Positions 1 through 6,493 of a stretch of DNA of 8,328 bases are shown in pieces. The position numbers and the translations under genes were made by a program. This stretch comes from Actinomycetes bacterium. GTDB lineage: Bacteria; Actinomycetota; Acidimicrobiia; Acidimicrobiales; RAAP-2. The notes below the pieces were generated by a model. It was not told where the DNA came from and searched no databases. It was given only the letters and a program-made list of their open reading frames with translations. Position 1 is the stretch's first letter, and each line of letters opens with the position of its first letter. The stretch lies in NCBI GenBank assembly GCA_021802025.1, contig JAKABC010000074.1, forward strand, positions 1-8,328, read 5' to 3'.

Positions 1-995
1 GCGGCGTCGCGCACCCAGGTGTAGCGGTAGTCCCAGTTGCGCCCCCCGCCGATCACCTCGGGCAGCGAGGTCGTCGGCGCGGCGAGCAGGGCCCCGGTGG
101 GCGCGTAGGTGAGGCCCTTCAGGGTCAGTGAGCTGCGCTGGAGCAGCTCGCGCCACGGGTGGTCCGGGAAGCGGCCGCCGTCGATCCAGTCGCGCCAGAA
201 GCGGCTGGTCTCGGTCCGGCACTCCTCGACGGCCTCGCGGGTCGTCGGGTAGGGGCTGTCGGACCAGCTGAGGACGGTGAAGATCGACTCGCCCTCGTTG
301 AGCCGACGACGCGCGCGCACCGCGCGGCCCTCGATGCCAAAGCGCACGTCGCCGGTGAGGGTGAGCCGCGGCGCGTCGGCGTTCGCGGTGTTCACCACGT
401 CGTAGGTCGAGCCGCTGTACTCCCAGCGCGCGTCGTCACGGCCGTAGTCGAAGGAGGGCTCACAGTTGAGCGAGACGTCGACGCTGCCGTGCAGGCACGT
501 CGCCACGCGCACCAAACAGTGCAGGGCGTCGAAGTCCCCCGGGGTGCGCTTGTGGTGGTTGGTGCGCTCCCCCTCGCGGTACCAGGGGGCCATGCCGAGG
601 AAGTCGTGGACGATCAGCCAGCCGCCCCGGGTCTGCCAGGTGGTGGCGAGGACCATCGTGCCCGGCACGTACTGGCGGTGCGCCGGCACGGCGCTGTCGA
701 CCGGCGCGAGTCGGAACGACCCGGCCGCCCGGTCGAGCACGGTGCCAAAGACGCTGGGGTCGTGGGGACGGGGAAGGCACAGCCACTCCACCGAACCGGT
801 CGGGGCCACGAGGCAGGTCGACTCGCAGTCCGAGAGGAAGGCGTAGTCGGCGATCGGGGGGAAGAGGGTCTCGAGCGAGCCCGTCTCGGCGCTGCGCCAC
901 AGGGGGGACTCCCCGACCCCGGGCGTCGCCGAGCGCGGACGACGGGGCCACACGCCGATCTGACGGTCGATGCCCGAGCGGCTCGGCTCAGCCAC
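1..995 (-). CDS. GH15 family glucoamylase/trehalase-like glycoside hydrolase (partial, N-terminal part)
   Basis: 331 codons are visible from a GTG at 995 and the frame runs open through the left edge, so the C-terminal catalytic half is missing. The protein has no signal peptide and should be cytoplasmic. Near residue 45 it carries PPIADYAFLSDCES, then SVEWLCLPRPHDPSVFG and GSFRLAP. This is the pattern of the N-terminal trehalase-like beta-sandwich domain of bacterial GH15 enzymes. At the left edge GGGRNWDYRYTWVRDA begins the (alpha/alpha)6 barrel; its Arg-Asp pair matches the subsite -1 Arg-Asp of fungal glucoamylases. Family members hydrolyse alpha-glucosidic bonds (maltodextrin ends, or trehalose in actinobacterial members); which substrate applies here cannot be told, and the catalytic glutamates lie outside the window. 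The GTG is the only plausible start in frame, because an in-frame TGA lies 45 nt upstream. A G6 run just before it could act as a weak ribosome site. The gene is divergent from the GH3 gene. Confidence 0.9.
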   Translation of the reverse strand, partial: MAEPSRSGIDRQIGVWPRRPRSATPGVGESPLWRSAETGSLETLFPPIADYAFLSDCESTCLVAPTGSVEWLCLPRPHDPSVFGTVLDRAAGSFRLAPVDSAVPAHRQYVPGTMVLATTWQTRGGWLIVHDFLGMAPWYREGERTNHHKRTPGDFDALHCLVRVATCLHGSVDVSLNCEPSFDYGRDDARWEYSGSTYDVVNTANADAPRLTLTGDVRFGIEGRAVRARRRLNEGESIFTVLSWSDSPYPTTREAVEECRTETSRFWRDWIDGGRFPDHPWRELLQRSSLTLKGLTYAPTGALLAAPTTSLPEVIGGGRNWDYRYTWVRDA

Positions 996-1053
996 GTGAC
1001 CCCCCAGGCGACCCCGTCGGGACGGCCTTCACCTCGACACCACGCGCCGTCAT
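988..1053 (-). other. Possible 21-codon upstream frame overlapping the GH15 start
   Basis: An ATG at 1053 opens a 21-codon frame (MTARGVEVKAVPTGSPGGSRG) ending in TGA at 990-988, a few bases inside the GH15 gene in another frame. Removing one G from the minus-strand G6 run (plus-strand C run 1000-1005) would fuse it directly to the GH15 frame, giving ...SPGGHVAEPSRS. It could be the true N-terminus broken by a homopolymer error or a real indel, a leader peptide translationally coupled to GH15, or chance. No good Shine-Dalgarno sequence precedes the ATG. Confidence 0.3.
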
Positions 1054-1155
1054 AGGCGCCAGCCTAACGGTCCCTCCCCCCACGGTCCCGGGCCGGCGCG
1101 CCGCACCCTTACGGGCTTCTTAATCCTGACCAGGGTGTCGACAGATCGGCGAACC

Positions 1156-1161
1156 TATACT
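1156..1161 (+). promoter_or_regulatory. Weak candidate -10 box for the GH3 gene
   Basis: TATACT lies about 29 nt before the GTG at 1190, in an otherwise GC-rich intergenic region, and resembles a TANNNT -10 element. No convincing -35 sits at 16-18 nt: the TTGACA-like TCGACA at 1138-1143 is only 12 nt away. Treat this as a suggestion only. Confidence 0.22.
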
Positions 1162-1189
1162 CGCCTGTCTTGAGCCCCCGGCACTTCCC

Positions 1190-3781
1190 GTGTCGTCGCC
1201 CACGCCCTCACGGGACGACGGATCTCGCCCGGTCACGGCCGGGGGCGGGCCCTCGCCCCCGGCGACCGCGGTGAGCCGCCGCGCCCGACCCCTCCTCGTC
1301 GCCGTCGTGGTCGCGGCGTCGCTCGCGCTCGTCGCGCCCGCGAGCGCCGCGCGACCGCTGTCGCGCGCGGCGCGCCCGACTCGACCGCGCTGTCCCTGGG
1401 TCGCCCAGGCGCGACACGGCGTCGCCCCCACCCTGCTCGCGCACGAGGTGGCGGCGCGACTGACCCTCGCCCAGATGGTGACCCTGGTGTCGCTGCACAA
1501 CGGGGACGGGATCGAGAACATGACCACGCCGATCGCGGGGCTCTGCCTGCCGGCCCTCACGCTCTCGGACGGTCCGGTCGGCGTCGCCGGGCGCGTCACC
1601 GGGGTCACCCAGTTCCCGAGCGCCCTCGACCTCGCCGCCAGCTTCGACCCCGCCCTCGCCCACGCGGTGGGCGTCGCGCTCGGTGCCGAGGCGCGCGCCA
1701 AGGGCATCGACGTCGTCCAGGCGCCCGAGCTCAACCTCGATCGCGTACCGCTGAGCGGCCGCCTCTACGAGACCCTCGGCGAGGATCCGTTCCTCACCAC
1801 CGCGATGGGTCTGGAGCTCGCCCGGGGGATCGTCGCGTCGGGGGACCTCGTGATGCTCAAGCACCTCGGGGGCTACACCCAAGAGACGGCCCGGGCCCGG
1901 ATCGACCAGGTCATCTCGCGCCGCGCCCTCGTGGAGCTCTACGACGCCCCCTTCCGCGCGATCGCGCGCGGGGCGCCGGTGGCGGCGGTGATGTGCGCGA
2001 CGGGGCTCGTCAACGGCGTGCGACCCTGCAACAACCCCTACTTCTACCGGGCCCTGGCCCGGTGGGGCTTCACGGGTCTGGTGCGCGCCGACCTGCGCGC
2101 CACGAAGAACACCGCCCTCGCCTTCGCCCGGGGCCTCGACATGGTCAAGGGCGTGCGCGGACCCTCATTGACGTGGCTGGTCCAGCACCACCGGCTCGCC
2201 CGGCGCGTGCTGGCGCGCGCGGCGCGCCGGGTGCTCGACGTGCTCTTCACCCACGGCCTCGTCGCCCACCCGCGCCACATCGACGCGCTGGCCCCGGCGC
2301 TGACCCCGGCCCACGCCGCCCTGGCCCTCCAAGAGGCCGAGGCCGGGATGGTCTTGTTGAAGGACCGCGGCGCCGTCTTACCCCTGGCCCATCCCCGGTC
2401 GGTCGCGGTGATCGGCGCGTACGCAAGGAGCCCCCTCACGACCGGCCAGGGCAGCGCCCACGTCCTCGCCCCGTTCGTGGTGACCCCCCTACAGGGGCTC
2501 TCAGCGGCCCTCGGGCCACGCAGCCGGGTCACCTACGCCCCCGGCGCCCCGAGCACCTACGCCCTCAAGTCCCTGCGGGCCCTCGCCGACTACCCGACCA
2601 CGACGCTGCCCTCGATATCGCTGGCCGACCACGCGGCGCACCTCGACGTGCGCCGGCCGTCCAACGTCACCAACGCCGTCATCACCGCCGACGCCCCGGG
2701 CACCGGGTCGGGGTGGAGCAGCTACACCACGACCCTGCGCGTGGCCCGCGCCGGGCTGTACGTCCTCAGCCTGCGTACCGTGGGGGACGCCTGGCTGCGC
2801 GTCGACGGACGCCTCGCGATCGCCTCGCGGGGCCTGCACGCCTCGCGCGTCGAGTCGGCGACCCTGCGCCTGACGCCGCGCCACACCTACACGCTGAACC
2901 TCCGCTGGTTCAGCGTCGTGCGCCAGGGTGCGCCGGCCTTCGGCCTCGCGGACGCGTCGCCGGCCATCGCCCAGGCGGTGCGCGCGGCCCGCCACGCCGC
3001 GGTGGCGGTCGTCGTGGTCGGCGCGCCGGCGGGCGAGGGCGCCGACCTCGCCAACCTGACTCTGCCCGGCGACCAGAACGCCCTCGTCGCGGCCGTGGCC
3101 CGGGTCAACCCCCACACGGTCGTCGTCCTAGACACCGCCAATCCCGTCGCGATGCCCTGGCTGGGCTCGGTCGCCGGCGTCCTCGAGGCCTGGTACGGGG
3201 GCGAGGAGATGGGTCGCGCCCTCGCCGCGGTGCTCACCGGGGCGATCGACCCGTCGGGCCGGCTGCCGGTCACCTTCCCGCGCTCGCTCGCTCAGAGCCC
3301 GCTCGCCTCACCGGCGAGTTTCCCCGGAGTCGACGACGTCGTGAACTTCGGGGCCGGGGTGGCCGGTCTCGAGGTGGGCTACCGCTGGTACGAGGCCCAC
3401 CACCTAAGCCCCCTCTTCCCCTTCGGCTTCGGCCTGTCCTACACGCGCTTCGCCCTCGCCGGCGCGCACGCCACCGTCGCGGACGGTCGGGTCCACGTCA
3501 GCGTCGCGGTGACCAACACCGGCGCGCGCGCCGGCACCGACGTCGTCGAGGTCTACGTCGCCGACCCCGCCGCCTCCGGCGAGACGTTCGGTCAGCTGCG
3601 CGCCGTGGCGCGGGTCAGCCTCGCCCCGAGCGCCGCCACCACCGCCACCGTGACGTTCCCGATCCGCTCACTGGCGATCTACACCGGTGGTCGCCTCCAC
3701 GTGGTGGCCGGCACCTACGCCGTGGACGTGGCGACGGCCGCCGGGAGCGTCGTCGCACGCCAATCGGTCACGATTCCCTAG
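1190..3781 (+). CDS. Secreted GH3 family glycosidase (beta-glucosidase-like) with PA14-like insertion
   Basis: 863 aa. Residues 30-53 form a signal peptide (RRARPLL, hydrophobic core, PASA cleavage near 53), so the enzyme is exported. The GH3 barrel spans about 75-350: SDGPVGV with Asp127, GRLYETLGEDPFL with Arg191, Lys224-His225, and the expected nucleophile Asp301 in GLVRADL. The second GH3 domain starts near 380 (AGMVLLKDRGAVLPL). It is interrupted at about 475-585 by a PA14-like module (AGLYVLSL, Asp539 in RVDGRLAI) and resumes with GEGADLANLTLPGDQ (Glu616) and FPFGFGLSYTRF near 745. An Fn3-like domain follows (about 765-860). Family members release terminal beta-linked sugars; substrate not predictable. 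Several active-site motifs deviate: CATGLVNG for the usual CSYNxVNG, RADL for SDW, EGADL for EGxDR. The start is uncertain: GTG at 1190 gives a long n-region, while the in-frame GTG at 1271 gives a typical signal peptide; neither has a clear ribosome site. It overlaps the CHAD gene by 4 nt. Confidence 0.9.
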   Translation: MSSPTPSRDDGSRPVTAGGGPSPPATAVSRRARPLLVAVVVAASLALVAPASAARPLSRAARPTRPRCPWVAQARHGVAPTLLAHEVAARLTLAQMVTLVSLHNGDGIENMTTPIAGLCLPALTLSDGPVGVAGRVTGVTQFPSALDLAASFDPALAHAVGVALGAEARAKGIDVVQAPELNLDRVPLSGRLYETLGEDPFLTTAMGLELARGIVASGDLVMLKHLGGYTQETARARIDQVISRRALVELYDAPFRAIARGAPVAAVMCATGLVNGVRPCNNPYFYRALARWGFTGLVRADLRATKNTALAFARGLDMVKGVRGPSLTWLVQHHRLARRVLARAARRVLDVLFTHGLVAHPRHIDALAPALTPAHAALALQEAEAGMVLLKDRGAVLPLAHPRSVAVIGAYARSPLTTGQGSAHVLAPFVVTPLQGLSAALGPRSRVTYAPGAPSTYALKSLRALADYPTTTLPSISLADHAAHLDVRRPSNVTNAVITADAPGTGSGWSSYTTTLRVARAGLYVLSLRTVGDAWLRVDGRLAIASRGLHASRVESATLRLTPRHTYTLNLRWFSVVRQGAPAFGLADASPAIAQAVRAARHAAVAVVVVGAPAGEGADLANLTLPGDQNALVAAVARVNPHTVVVLDTANPVAMPWLGSVAGVLEAWYGGEEMGRALAAVLTGAIDPSGRLPVTFPRSLAQSPLASPASFPGVDDVVNFGAGVAGLEVGYRWYEAHHLSPLFPFGFGLSYTRFALAGAHATVADGRVHVSVAVTNTGARAGTDVVEVYVADPAASGETFGQLRAVARVSLAPSAATTATVTFPIRSLAIYTGGRLHVVAGTYAVDVATAAGSVVARQSVTIP
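3778..3781. other. CTAG palindrome shared by two convergent stop codons
   Basis: The plus-strand GH3 gene ends with TAG at 3779-3781 and the minus-strand CHAD gene ends with TAG at 3780-3778. Together they occupy the self-complementary CTAG. There is no intergenic space, so any transcription terminator must lie inside the opposing coding sequence. Confidence 0.85.
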
Positions 3782-4743
3782 AGCGCCCGCCCCGCGGTCC
3801 TCGCCGCGTCCTTATACAGCGCGCGCCACCGTCGGGCCTCGTGACGGGCGCGGCGCGACTCGTCGTGCGCGAGGCGTCTCGCGCGCCGGCGCAGTGCGTG
3901 TCGCTTTCGCCCGAGCCGGTGGAGCCACCGGGCCACGTTGGCGTGGTCGTGGTGGCGACCGAGAGCGCCCTGGAGCTCACTCAGCCGCTCGGCCAGTTCC
4001 TCGACCCCGGGTCCCAGCAGCTCGGCGAAGCCCCGCGCGACGTACATCGCGCGCTTGGCCTCAACGCGCAGCTCGTGGAGCCGCCGATCGCTCGGTCGGG
4101 CCCGGGCGCGCCGGGCCGCGCGCTCGACGTCGCCCCAGGCGGCCCGCAGCGCCCGCCTCGCCAGCGGATCGGCCTCCCCGAGCAGCCACAGCCGGAAGGG
4201 CAGTGCTCGCCGGTAGTCGTCGAGGACCGTGAGGGCCGTGATCGACGCTCCGGCCTCCAGGGCCCGGCGCACCGGGCGCTCGCGGCGCCGCCGTTCGCGC
4301 ACGGCGCGTCGGTAGATCTTTCGGCCGGCCCCCCGGCGCCGGCGCGCGCCGAGCGCGTCGCGCACGGCGTCCTCGAGGACCTGGGCGTCGCGCAGGGCCC
4401 CGAAGGGCTCGCTGACCTCGGCGAGTCGCCGGCGCACGCCCCGGGTCTTGAGGGCGGGCTCGACCGCGCTCAGGGCCGCCAGCTGGTAGCGCACCCGGCG
4501 CAGGGAGACCCGCAGCAGCCGGGTCAGCTCGGGGTCGTAGGCGTCGGCCGAGCCATCCCCCCGGGCCGACGCGGCCGCCTCTTCTATCTCGCGACTCGCG
4601 CGCAGCAACAGCTCGCGCACGAACGTGCCGACCAGCACGCGCTCACCCCTCACGCGCGCCACGCGCGCCGACTGACCCGTGCCCACGGAACCTCCCGCGC
4701 CGGGTCGCCCCGAACGACTCCCATTCTGACGGTCCGCACCCAC
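3778..4743 (-). CDS. CHAD domain protein, likely polyphosphate-binding
   Basis: 321 aa, highly basic and alpha-helical. The CHAD domain (conserved histidine alpha-helical domain) covers about residues 40-310 and shows the internal duplication of the family. The first half has LRVSLRRVRYQLAAL (77-91) and LRDAQVLED (117-125). The second half has LHELRVEAKRAMYVARGF (222-239) and LQGALGRHHDHANVARWL (257-274). CHAD proteins bind inorganic polyphosphate through rows of Arg, Lys and His and are often found on polyP granules. No CYTH (triphosphatase) domain is fused or adjacent here. The first 35 residues are Gly/Arg-rich and probably disordered. The start chosen is GTG at 4743, 9 nt after the stop of the upstream secreted-protein gene, which implies co-transcription and possibly translational coupling; a GGGG at 4746-4743 overlaps the start, so no clear ribosome site is seen. 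The 3' end overlaps the GH3 gene by 4 nt. Confidence 0.85.
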   Translation of the reverse strand: MGADRQNGSRSGRPGAGGSVGTGQSARVARVRGERVLVGTFVRELLLRASREIEEAAASARGDGSADAYDPELTRLLRVSLRRVRYQLAALSAVEPALKTRGVRRRLAEVSEPFGALRDAQVLEDAVRDALGARRRRGAGRKIYRRAVRERRRRERPVRRALEAGASITALTVLDDYRRALPFRLWLLGEADPLARRALRAAWGDVERAARRARARPSDRRLHELRVEAKRAMYVARGFAELLGPGVEELAERLSELQGALGRHHDHANVARWLHRLGRKRHALRRRARRLAHDESRRARHEARRWRALYKDAARTAGRAL

Positions 4744-4752
4744 CCCGGTGAC

Positions 4753-6447
4753 TCAGCGCGTGCGCACCGTGAGGCGACGGGCGTGGCCGGCCCCGCGGGC
4801 GTCGACGAGTCGCACGGCGATGCGGTAGGTCGTCGAGGGACGCAGTCCGCTGACCACGATCTCGCCGGCCGGACCGGTCCCTCGACGCCACGACCCCCCG
4901 TCGAGGGCGTACTCGACCTCGCTCGCGGGGGCGCTCGCGCCCGGTGCGCTGACCGCGAGACGCACGGCGCTCGAGCCGACCCCGCGCAGGCTCACCGAGG
5001 GCGCCGACGGCACGACGAGCGGCGCCGTCGCGTCAACGAGGACCTGGTAGTGGCGGGCGCCGTCGGAGAAGTACCCCCCGGCCGCGCAACCGCCGGCGCT
5101 CGTGCACGACAGAGCCGACACGTCGCTGTCGCCGCCGACGTTGAGCGTGGCCGACCCCGGCAACTCCTCGGCCGGGCCCCAGACGCCCCCCGTGGCCCCG
5201 GCGACCAGCGCCTGGGCGAAGCCCGTGGCGTCGGTGTAGACGCCCCCGGCGACGCAGTCCCCCACGGCGTAGCAGTCCACGCTCTGGAGCACGGCGCCCC
5301 CACCGGCGTTGAGGGGGCCCGAGGCCGGGAGCTCGATCGCGGGGCGCCACGCGCCGGCGACCTCGTCGACCACCATCGCCTGGGCGTTCTTCTGGCCGTC
5401 GCCGTAGGCGCCGACCGCCGCGCACTGCCCGGGTTCGGCGCACGACAGCGCCAGGACGAACGCGCCCACCGCGGCGGAGTTCACCCCGCTCACCAGGCTC
5501 GCCGCGGGCCAGACGCCGTCCACCTCGGTGTCGACGTAGGCCTGCTCGACGCCGGCCACGTCCTTGAGGTCGTAGGCGAGGCTGCACGCGCCGGCGCTCG
5601 GACAGGCGATCGACGGCGGCAGGGGCTGGCCCGGCACCACGTTCCCGCTGGGGCCGGGCACCGTCTCGGCGCTCGACCAGACGCCCGCGCTCTCGGCCAC
5701 GACGAAGACCTGGGTGGCCCCGTCGTCATCGGTGTACTGACCCGTGGCCGCGCACCCGCCGCTCGCGCACGAGACCGAAAAGACGCTCCCCTGCTGGCCG
5801 ACGTCGAGCGCGGCCATCCCGGGCACCAACTCGGCCGGGCCCCAGACCCCGCCGGTCTCCAGGTCGACCCAGGGCTCCACGTCGCTCGCCGAGAGCGCCA
5901 CGATGCCTCCGGCCGCGCACGTCCCCGGTGACGAGCACGACACGCTCGTGAGCGCGCTCGCCCGTGCGTTCGAGCTCAGTGCGGCGATCCCGGGCACCTC
6001 CTCGGCCGGGCCCCAGACCCCGCCCGACTCGGTGGCGAGGAATGCGTGGGCCACGCCCGTGGCGTCGGCGTAGCTCCCGCCCAACGCGCACTCGCCGGCC
6101 GCCGGGCACGAGATCGAGAGTGAGGAACCGAGCTGGCCGCCGGCGTTCAAAGCGGCGAAGCCGGGTAGGGACAGCGCCCGGCCCCAGACCCCTCCCGACT
6201 CGGTGGCGACGAACGCCTCGGTGACACTCGCCGACACGCTGTAGCCGCCGACCCCCACGCAGACCCCCGTCGGTGGGCACGACAGGGCGCTCACCTGGGC
6301 GTAGCCGCCGGCGTTGAGTCCCGCGATACCGGAAAGAGCGCTCGCCGTGCGCCAGGGCGCCGCCGACGCCCCCGCCGGCGTGGCCCCGAGAGCTACCGCG
6401 ACGACGACCACCGCACCCACCACCGCCCGTCTCGCCCTTCGCGCCAC
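4753..6447 (-). CDS. Secreted eight-repeat protein, probable beta-propeller with C-terminal Fn3-like domain
   Basis: 564 aa, function unknown. Residues 1-29 are a Sec signal peptide (Arg-rich start, VVGAVVVVAVAL core, ASA cleavage). Residues 32-476 hold eight repeats of 54-57 aa. The repeat-opening Trp residues are W32, W88, W145, W202, W257, W313, W367 and W423. Each repeat reads roughly W-x2-A-x2-LPG-x-AALN-x-GG, then SxSC-x5-C-AxGG-Y-x-D, then AFVATESGG. Every repeat has a Cys pair (57/63, 114/120, 171/177, 227/232, 282/288, 336/342, 392/398, 448/454), likely disulfides outside the cell. The repeat end TESGGVW resembles a degenerate Asp-box (SxDxGxTW) of BNR/sialidase-type propellers, so an eight-bladed propeller is inferred. 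Residues about 480-564 look like fibronectin type III (LRPSTTYRIAVRLVDARG). No membrane anchor or sortase signal is seen. The start is GTG at 6447 with AAGGGGG upstream. It may bind ligands or partners at the cell surface; no catalytic role is visible. Confidence 0.85.
   Translation of the reverse strand: MARRARRAVVGAVVVVAVALGATPAGASAAPWRTASALSGIAGLNAGGYAQVSALSCPPTGVCVGVGGYSVSASVTEAFVATESGGVWGRALSLPGFAALNAGGQLGSSLSISCPAAGECALGGSYADATGVAHAFLATESGGVWGPAEEVPGIAALSSNARASALTSVSCSSPGTCAAGGIVALSASDVEPWVDLETGGVWGPAELVPGMAALDVGQQGSVFSVSCASGGCAATGQYTDDDGATQVFVVAESAGVWSSAETVPGPSGNVVPGQPLPPSIACPSAGACSLAYDLKDVAGVEQAYVDTEVDGVWPAASLVSGVNSAAVGAFVLALSCAEPGQCAAVGAYGDGQKNAQAMVVDEVAGAWRPAIELPASGPLNAGGGAVLQSVDCYAVGDCVAGGVYTDATGFAQALVAGATGGVWGPAEELPGSATLNVGGDSDVSALSCTSAGGCAAGGYFSDGARHYQVLVDATAPLVVPSAPSVSLRGVGSSAVRLAVSAPGASAPASEVEYALDGGSWRRGTGPAGEIVVSGLRPSTTYRIAVRLVDARGAGHARRLTVRTR
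5020..6354 (-). repeat. Eight tandem ~168-bp coding repeats
   Basis: These units encode the eight 54-57 aa modules of the secreted protein. Some similarity survives at DNA level: CGGCCGGGCCCCAGAC recurs in plus orientation near 5170, 5832 and 6003, in the repeat junctions encoding GVWGPAE. Repeats 5 and 6 are the most diverged in protein sequence; repeats 2, 3, 7 and 8 are closest to the consensus. This suggests old duplication with some later homogenisation. Confidence 0.8.
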
Positions 6448-6451
6448 GACA

Positions 6452-6458
6452 CCCCCTT
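6452..6458 (-). promoter_or_regulatory. Ribosome binding site supporting the GTG start at 6447
   Basis: On the minus strand AAGGGGG ends 4 nt before the GTG at 6447. It fixes this start, which also gives a well-formed signal peptide. The 46-nt gap to the M24 stop codon contains no obvious terminator hairpin with a T tract. Confidence 0.6.
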
Positions 6459-6493
6459 GGGCGCAGGCTAATCACCGTGACCCATTGGTGGAT

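Noticed and set aside
159..1055. 298-codon plus-strand frame opposite the GH15 gene
   Set aside because: The antisense frame carries clear GH15 motifs (PPIADYAFLSDC, WDYRYTWVRDA), while this one shows none.
1190..1350. Tat signal peptide on the GH3 enzyme (SRRARPLL)
   Set aside because: Two arginines are present, but the following residues do not match the S/T-R-R-x-F-L-K pattern, so an ordinary Sec signal is more likely.
1993..5931. An open frame of 1312 codons on the plus strand running through the GH3 end, the CHAD gene and the repeat gene
   Set aside because: It is Arg/Pro/Gly/Ala-rich low-complexity sequence with no recognisable domain and lies out of frame or antisense to three genes with clear motifs. 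Long empty frames are expected at this G+C content.
6465..6493. Imperfect inverted repeat ATCACC...GGTGGAT between the M24 and repeat-protein genes
   Set aside because: The arms are short with a bulge and no T tract follows on either strand, so it does not support a terminator or operator call.
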